A DNA stretch of 64,000 nt. It comes from DAOQAU01 sp964640325 (GTDB lineage: Bacteria; Cyanobacteriota; Vampirovibrionia; Gastranaerophilales; Gastranaerophilaceae). The stretch spans positions 1-64,000 of the forward strand of contig CAZXID010000006.1 of the NCBI GenBank assembly GCA_964640325.1, in the 5' to 3' direction. Under the pieces are notes generated by a model. The model was given only the letters and a program-made list of their open reading frames with translations. It did not search any database and was not told where the DNA came from. Below are positions 60,705 to 64,000 of this stretch, one piece after another. Made by a program: the position numbers and the translations under genes. Numbering within the stretch: position 1 is the first letter of the stretch; the number at the start of each line of letters is the position of its first letter.

Positions 60705-61625
60705 TTAAAAGTTTAAAAAGCTGTGAGAATAAACTTCTTTATTTAGAAGCATTTTTGCTGTTTTAATTATTTTTACTTGTTCAAAATCTTGACTATCAAA
60801 AGTTATATCTTCAATTTGTCCGAAATCTTTTATCATTTCAGAAAGCTTAATGCAAAGTTCATCTGAGGACGTTTTCGGGTTTGAAGCTTCAAGCATTTTG
60901 ACCGTGTTAATAAGATCAAAATCAAGAGCGTTTATTATGGCACTGTTAAGCCCTGCGCCGTGTGCAAGTGCCAGAAAAACTTTATTTATAATCGGCCTAA
61001 GTTCATTTGGTGAACCGTTTGAAATGTTGGAAAGTCCTATTGTAGTCATAACTTCAGGTTCAAAGCTCTGCTTAATCATTTGAATTGTGTTCAGTGCCTC
61101 TTGTGCTTGGTCTTGTGCCACATTTACGGGCAAAATTAGGGGGTCAAAAAATATTTTTCTATTTTCGATTCCTTTTTCATCTGCTTTTTCAATAATCTCA
61201 AAAGCCAGTGCCAGTCTGTCGTCTGCGGATTTTGGGATACCTATTTGTTTGTTCATGGTGAGTGCGATTAAACTTGAGCCGAAATCGGCGGCTAAGGAGG
61301 TCATTTTTTCAAGTTTTTCTTCATCGGCAGAAGTGCTGTTTAAAAGGCAATTTTTAGGCGATTTACTTGTTTTAAGTCCCGCTTTCATTTCATCAAAATT
61401 CGTTGTGTCAAAAGATATTTTGAGGTTTGAGTTTTGCTCGACTAATTGACAAAGCCAAGGCAAGACGTTTTGCATTTGATTTTTTGCAGGCCCTACGTTC
61501 AAATCTATATAATCAAGATGCGCTTGTTTTTTGATTAAATCCAGAATAAAAGTTTCGTCCCTTTCAAGCAGGGCATTTTGAACGGATTTAGAAATTACAT
61601 GAATATTTTCACCGATTAATAACAT
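60705..61625 (-). CDS. Methyltetrahydrofolate methyltransferase-like (pterin-binding) protein
   Basis: This 306-aa pterin-binding TIM barrel is close to AcsE-type methyltetrahydrofolate:corrinoid methyltransferases. It starts LLIGENIHVISKSVQNAL and has YIDLNVGPAKNQ (about 39-50), ISFDTTNFDEMKAGL, NSTSADEEKLEKM, FFDPLILPVNV and TTIGLSNISNGSPNE (about 195-209), the pterin and catalytic Asn region. It could also be a dihydropteroate-synthase relative, but the SNISNG motif favours methyltransferase. No corrinoid protein or CO dehydrogenase gene is near, so its methyl acceptor is unknown. Confidence 0.85.
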   Translation of the reverse strand: MLLIGENIHVISKSVQNALLERDETFILDLIKKQAHLDYIDLNVGPAKNQMQNVLPWLCQLVEQNSNLKISFDTTNFDEMKAGLKTSKSPKNCLLNSTSADEEKLEKMTSLAADFGSSLIALTMNKQIGIPKSADDRLALAFEIIEKADEKGIENRKIFFDPLILPVNVAQDQAQEALNTIQMIKQSFEPEVMTTIGLSNISNGSPNELRPIINKVFLALAHGAGLNSAIINALDFDLINTVKMLEASNPKTSSDELCIKLSEMIKDFGQIEDITFDSQDFEQVKIIKTAKMLLNKEVYSHSFLNF

Positions 61626-61681
61626 ATTTACCTCTTATGTTATTATACATAAAATTTTTTCATGGTAAAATTTTGTTATAT

Positions 61682-61768
61682 GGAGAGGTGTCCGAGCGGC
61701 TTAAGGTGCAAACTTGGAAAGTTTGTGTGGGGGCAACTTCACCGGGGGTTCGAATCCCCCCTTCTCCG
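61682..61768 (+). tRNA. tRNA-Ser (anticodon GGA)
   Basis: Acceptor GGAGAGG pairs with CTTCTCC (one G-T), discriminator G. The anticodon stem CAAAC/GTTTG holds loop TTGGAAA, anticodon GGA. A class II variable arm (GTGGGGGCAACTTCAC) and T-loop GGGTTCGAATCCC follow. CCA is not encoded. A repeat-flanked GIY-YIG gene follows directly. Confidence 0.95.
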
Positions 61769-61775
61769 AACTTCG

Positions 61776-61854
61776 CTTCAACTAATGTTGAAGCTTCGTA
61801 CGGTTAACCGAATTAAGCGAAGTGAGGATGCTCCGTAGCTCCTCTGAAGTTTTA
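61776..61854. repeat. Structured direct repeat, copy 1 (before GIY-YIG)
   Basis: About 80 bases start with hairpin CTTCAAC-TAAT-GTTGAAG and then CGGTTAACCG, GTGAGGA, TGCTCCG. It matches 62280-62362 at about 80% with small gaps. The second copy keeps both hairpins with different loops. It begins eight bases after tRNA-Ser. Confidence 0.8.
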
Positions 61855-61930
61855 ACAAAAGAGGAAGCTCCTCTTGAATTTGTTATTTCAATTTTAATAA
61901 AACAAAGAGCGTAGGAGTATCTTTTTAATA

Positions 61931-62173
61931 ATGTTTTATGCTTATATTCTAAAATCTATAAACTATCCTGAACAATATTATGTTGGATACACTAATGATT
62001 TAAAAGATAGATTGGAAAGACATAATAAAGGCTATGTAAAACATACATCAAAATTTATGCCATGGAGATTACATGCCTATTTTGCATTTCAAACAAAAGA
62101 ATTAGCAACAAACTTTGAAAAATATTTAAAAACAGGCTCAGGTATTGCTTTTAGGAATAAACATTTTAAATAA
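61931..62173 (+). CDS. GIY-YIG nuclease-superfamily small protein
   Basis: This 80-aa single-domain GIY-YIG protein (UPF0213/YhbQ-like) begins MFYAYILKSINYPEQYYVGY: the first motif is YAYIL, the second YYVGYT. The catalytic arginine lies in LKDRLERHNKG and the glutamate in FEKYLKTGSG (about 63-72). GGAG stands 13 bases before the ATG. It is flanked by imperfect direct repeats and sits behind tRNA-Ser, unlike the usual housekeeping context of UPF0213. It may therefore be a mobile or homing-type unit. Confidence 0.87.
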   Translation: MFYAYILKSINYPEQYYVGYTNDLKDRLERHNKGYVKHTSKFMPWRLHAYFAFQTKELATNFEKYLKTGSGIAFRNKHFK

Positions 62174-62208
62174 ACAGAGACTTTTGCTGTCGAGACTACA
62201 ATATCCGA

Positions 62209-62246
62209 ACTTTTTAATTTTAGCCATTAGGCTAAAATTAAAAAGT
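62209..62246 (+). terminator. Perfect 17-bp AT-rich hairpin after GIY-YIG
   Basis: ACTTTTTAATTTTAGCC and its exact complement flank an ATTA loop. It is 35 bases after the stop. Unlike the other terminators here it has no GC lower stem, so termination is plausible but not certain. TCCGAACTT just before it also occurs at the tRNA-Ser end (61765-61773). Confidence 0.6.
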
Positions 62247-62279
62247 ATATGAAGCGGGGATGAGAACCACAAATCGAAG

Positions 62280-62362
62280 CTTCAACGTTAGTTGAAGCTT
62301 CGTTCGGTAAACCGAATAAGCGACGTGAGGAGAATGCTCCGCGGCTTCTTTGATGTTCTTAC
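62280..62362. repeat. Structured direct repeat, copy 2 (after GIY-YIG)
   Basis: Hairpin CTTCAAC-GTTA-GTTGAAG is followed by CGGTAAACCG, GTGAGGA and TGCTCCG as in copy 1. It extends to the last codon and stop of the hemerythrin gene on the other strand. Confidence 0.8.
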
Positions 62363-62766
62363 GAAACTCCTTTTGAGTTTAAAAACGGGCCATATTTTTT
62401 ATCCGAGCCTGAAATATGACTTACAAGCCAATCTTTTAAAAAAGAAGTTATTGAAACAGAAAGAGCAACCCTTCCGGCATCAAAATCGCTTTTAAAAGCA
62501 AGCACTTTTTGTGTAAACTCCGCGTGTTCTTTTTTTTGGGCTTCTAATTCCGGGTAATCGTATCTTTGCATATAGCTTTCTTCTGAAGCAAAATGAGTTT
62601 TTGTGTAATTTATAAGTTTAAATATGATATTCCCCAAAACTTCATTGCTTCTTTTTTCTTGCATGGCTTCAAAAAGCTCATTTAAAAGTTGTACTAGTGT
62701 TTTGTGTTGATTGTCCAATTCTCTAACGCCTACGCTGTATTTGTCATCCCAGTTAAATAATGCCAT
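62359..62766 (-). CDS. Bacteriohemerythrin
   Basis: This 135-aa four-helix oxygen-binding protein has the diiron ligands as expected: DNQHKTL (His near 21), KTHFASEESYM (His and Glu), KKEHAEF (His), VSHISGSDKKYGPFL (His and Asp). The N-terminal W-x-D-x-Y-S-V-G-V start is diagnostic. It may store, deliver or sense oxygen in an anaerobe, perhaps with chemotaxis. GAGGT precedes the ATG. The 3' end borders a repeat. Confidence 0.95.
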   Translation of the reverse strand: MALFNWDDKYSVGVRELDNQHKTLVQLLNELFEAMQEKRSNEVLGNIIFKLINYTKTHFASEESYMQRYDYPELEAQKKEHAEFTQKVLAFKSDFDAGRVALSVSITSFLKDWLVSHISGSDKKYGPFLNSKGVS

Positions 62767-62865
62767 AATAAACCTCTTTCTTTTTATCTTCCGACTAAAG
62801 ATTTTAAACTGAATTTGTACTTTTTGTCAAATTATCAGTCAGGTGTTTAACAAGCTTTTTTATAG

Positions 62866-62871
62866 TATAAT
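62866..62871 (+). promoter_or_regulatory. -10 box close to the AGCS start
   Basis: TATAAT ends 10 bases before ATG 62882, leaving an mRNA leader of about four bases and no Shine-Dalgarno. This is a near-leaderless arrangement. Confidence 0.45.
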
Positions 62872-62881
62872 TTTGTTTGAA

Positions 62882-64000
62882 ATGAGTTTGAATTTTAATT
62901 TAGATGCCGCCATAGATAATTTTTTGTCCCCTGTTGCCGATAAAATTTCAGCATTGATTTTTTGTCATGTTACAATAGGTGGAATTCAAGTTCAACTTTT
63001 GGTTGCGCTTTTAATGTTTGCGGCAATTTATTTTACTATAAGGACCCGTTTTATAGGCTTTTGGGGGTTTAAACATGCTATAAATCTTATTTTAAATAAA
63101 TATAAACATCCCGAAGGCAGCTTTAAGCGCAAGAAAAAAGGCGAAGTCTCTTCTATTCAGGCGCTTTCCGCAACTATTTCGGCATCTGCAGGCATGGGAA
63201 ATATAGCAGGAACGGCAGCGGCAATCTCTCTTGTAGGTCCGGGAGTTTTGTTTTGGATGATCTTGGCAGGGCTTTTTTCTATGGCACTTAAATTTTCAGA
63301 AGTGCTTTTGGGGCTAAAACTCAGAAAAATTAATTCTGACGGAACTGTTGCAGGTGGTCCTATGTATTATATTTTAAAAGGGCTTAAAGGGAAATATTTA
63401 TCAAAAATCGCACCGCATTTGGCAAAAATTTATGCGATATGTTGCGTTTTTGCGATGATTGGTGGTTGGAATTTGTTTCAAATTAACGCCATGACAACTC
63501 AAATTACAGAAGTTACAGGCGGGAATTCAAGTATTTTCTACAATAACGGTTGGGTTTTGGGTTTGATTGTGGCTTTGATAATATGGTTTACCATAATCGG
63601 CGGGATAAAATCCATAGGAAAATTCACCGAAAAAGTCACACCGGCTATGTGTTCGCTTTATCTTTTAACGGCGCTGGTTGTTTGTTTGATGAATTTTGAA
63701 CGTATACCTTATTCTTTTGTGTTAATTTTTAAAGAAGCATTTAGGCCGCAAGCGGTTGCAGGCGGGATGTTTGTTTCTATGTTGTGGGGTTTCAGGCGGG
63801 CAATGTTTTCAAATGAGGCCGGCTTGGGTACGGCATCGATAGCCTTTTCTGCGGTAAAAACAAGCAAACCTGTAGCTCAAGCCTTTATTGCAATGCTCCA
63901 ACCTTTTGTTGACACCGTTATTGTAGGTTCTGCAACAGCTCTTGTTATAATAATTTCCGGTGAATACTTAAATTCATCGGGGCTTGCAGGAATTGAATTG
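62882..64000 (+). CDS. Sodium:alanine symporter (AGCS family), partial at right edge
   Basis: 373 codons are present and the gene runs off the window. It starts MSLNFNLDAAIDNFLSPVAD. The AGCS core follows: FTIRTRFIGFWGFKHAINLI, SATISASAGMGNIAGTAAAI, VAGGPMYYILKGLKG, GGWNLFQINAMTTQI and FRRAMFSNEAGLGTASIAFS with the Asn-Glu-Ala-Gly signature. It is paralogous to the symporter at 55101 but keeps the usual N-terminus. Its substrate is probably alanine or glycine with sodium. Confidence 0.92.
   Translation, partial: MSLNFNLDAAIDNFLSPVADKISALIFCHVTIGGIQVQLLVALLMFAAIYFTIRTRFIGFWGFKHAINLILNKYKHPEGSFKRKKKGEVSSIQALSATISASAGMGNIAGTAAAISLVGPGVLFWMILAGLFSMALKFSEVLLGLKLRKINSDGTVAGGPMYYILKGLKGKYLSKIAPHLAKIYAICCVFAMIGGWNLFQINAMTTQITEVTGGNSSIFYNNGWVLGLIVALIIWFTIIGGIKSIGKFTEKVTPAMCSLYLLTALVVCLMNFERIPYSFVLIFKEAFRPQAVAGGMFVSMLWGFRRAMFSNEAGLGTASIAFSAVKTSKPVAQAFIAMLQPFVDTVIVGSATALVIIISGEYLNSSGLAGIEL

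Noticed and set aside
62292..62495. 67-codon plus frame antisense to hemerythrin
   Set aside because: It overlaps repeat copy 2 and an intact hemerythrin gene on the other strand.

Overview
The window looks like a chromosomal segment from a low-GC, Gram-negative, probably anaerobic bacterium. The best fit, by inference, is a gut-type member of the Vampirovibrionia/Melainabacteria (Gastranaerophilales-like). The grounds are AT-rich DNA and codon use, Kdo-lipopolysaccharide genes and TolC-type proteins (an outer membrane), a flagellar export apparatus, a TatD-linked radical SAM protein, and several lineage-type hypothetical proteins with a short Phe-rich N-terminal tag. No rRNA gene is present to confirm this.

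Layout. 1-183: start of a broken response-regulator gene. 0.7-7.5 kb (minus): a YbhGFSR-like efflux operon led by its TetR regulator and a TolC-type protein, with twin operator dyads. 7.5-11.3 kb: a cofactor or Fe-S module made of a HspR/MerR-like regulator with a Cys-rich tail, a 38-bp palindromic divergent promoter, two NifX-like proteins, a DUF5320 protein and two ferredoxin-MinD ATPases. Each NifX-like gene is preceded by a related ~170-nt leader with conserved, covarying structure. 12-18 kb: tRNA-Leu with a duplicated 3' end, surE, uppP, kdsD-kdsC-queD, a small STAS-like protein, an M48 peptidase and a tagged hypothetical. 18-30.9 kb: glmS with a coupled 55-aa ORF, ahcY, a radical SAM protein, an ADP-forming acyl-CoA synthetase, gltX, and a TetR gene divergent from an 806-aa fusion of a periplasmic-binding domain to TolC. 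31-37.7 kb: a chemosensory set (double CheW, REC-GGDEF, MCP, CheA-REC). 37.8-45 kb: mutS and pyrH-frr-cdsA-rnc-rpe. 45-55 kb (minus): a PLP enzyme, HD-GYP regulator, histidine kinase, PilZ protein and flhA-flhB-fliR-fliQ-fliP. 55-64 kb: two AGCS symporters, a GT4 glycosyltransferase, a GH57 enzyme, a methyltetrahydrofolate methyltransferase, tRNA-Ser with a repeat-flanked GIY-YIG gene, and a bacteriohemerythrin.

The DNA between genes is rich in small repeats. There are 7- and 8-nt tandem arrays, GTCAT-type palindromic elements, and near-perfect GC-based hairpin terminators. Some arrays provide stop codons, a Shine-Dalgarno sequence or a start codon, and some lie in frame inside mutS and a glycosyltransferase. 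The most promising undescribed element is the pair of structured leaders in the NifX/ATPase module together with its palindromic two-way promoter.
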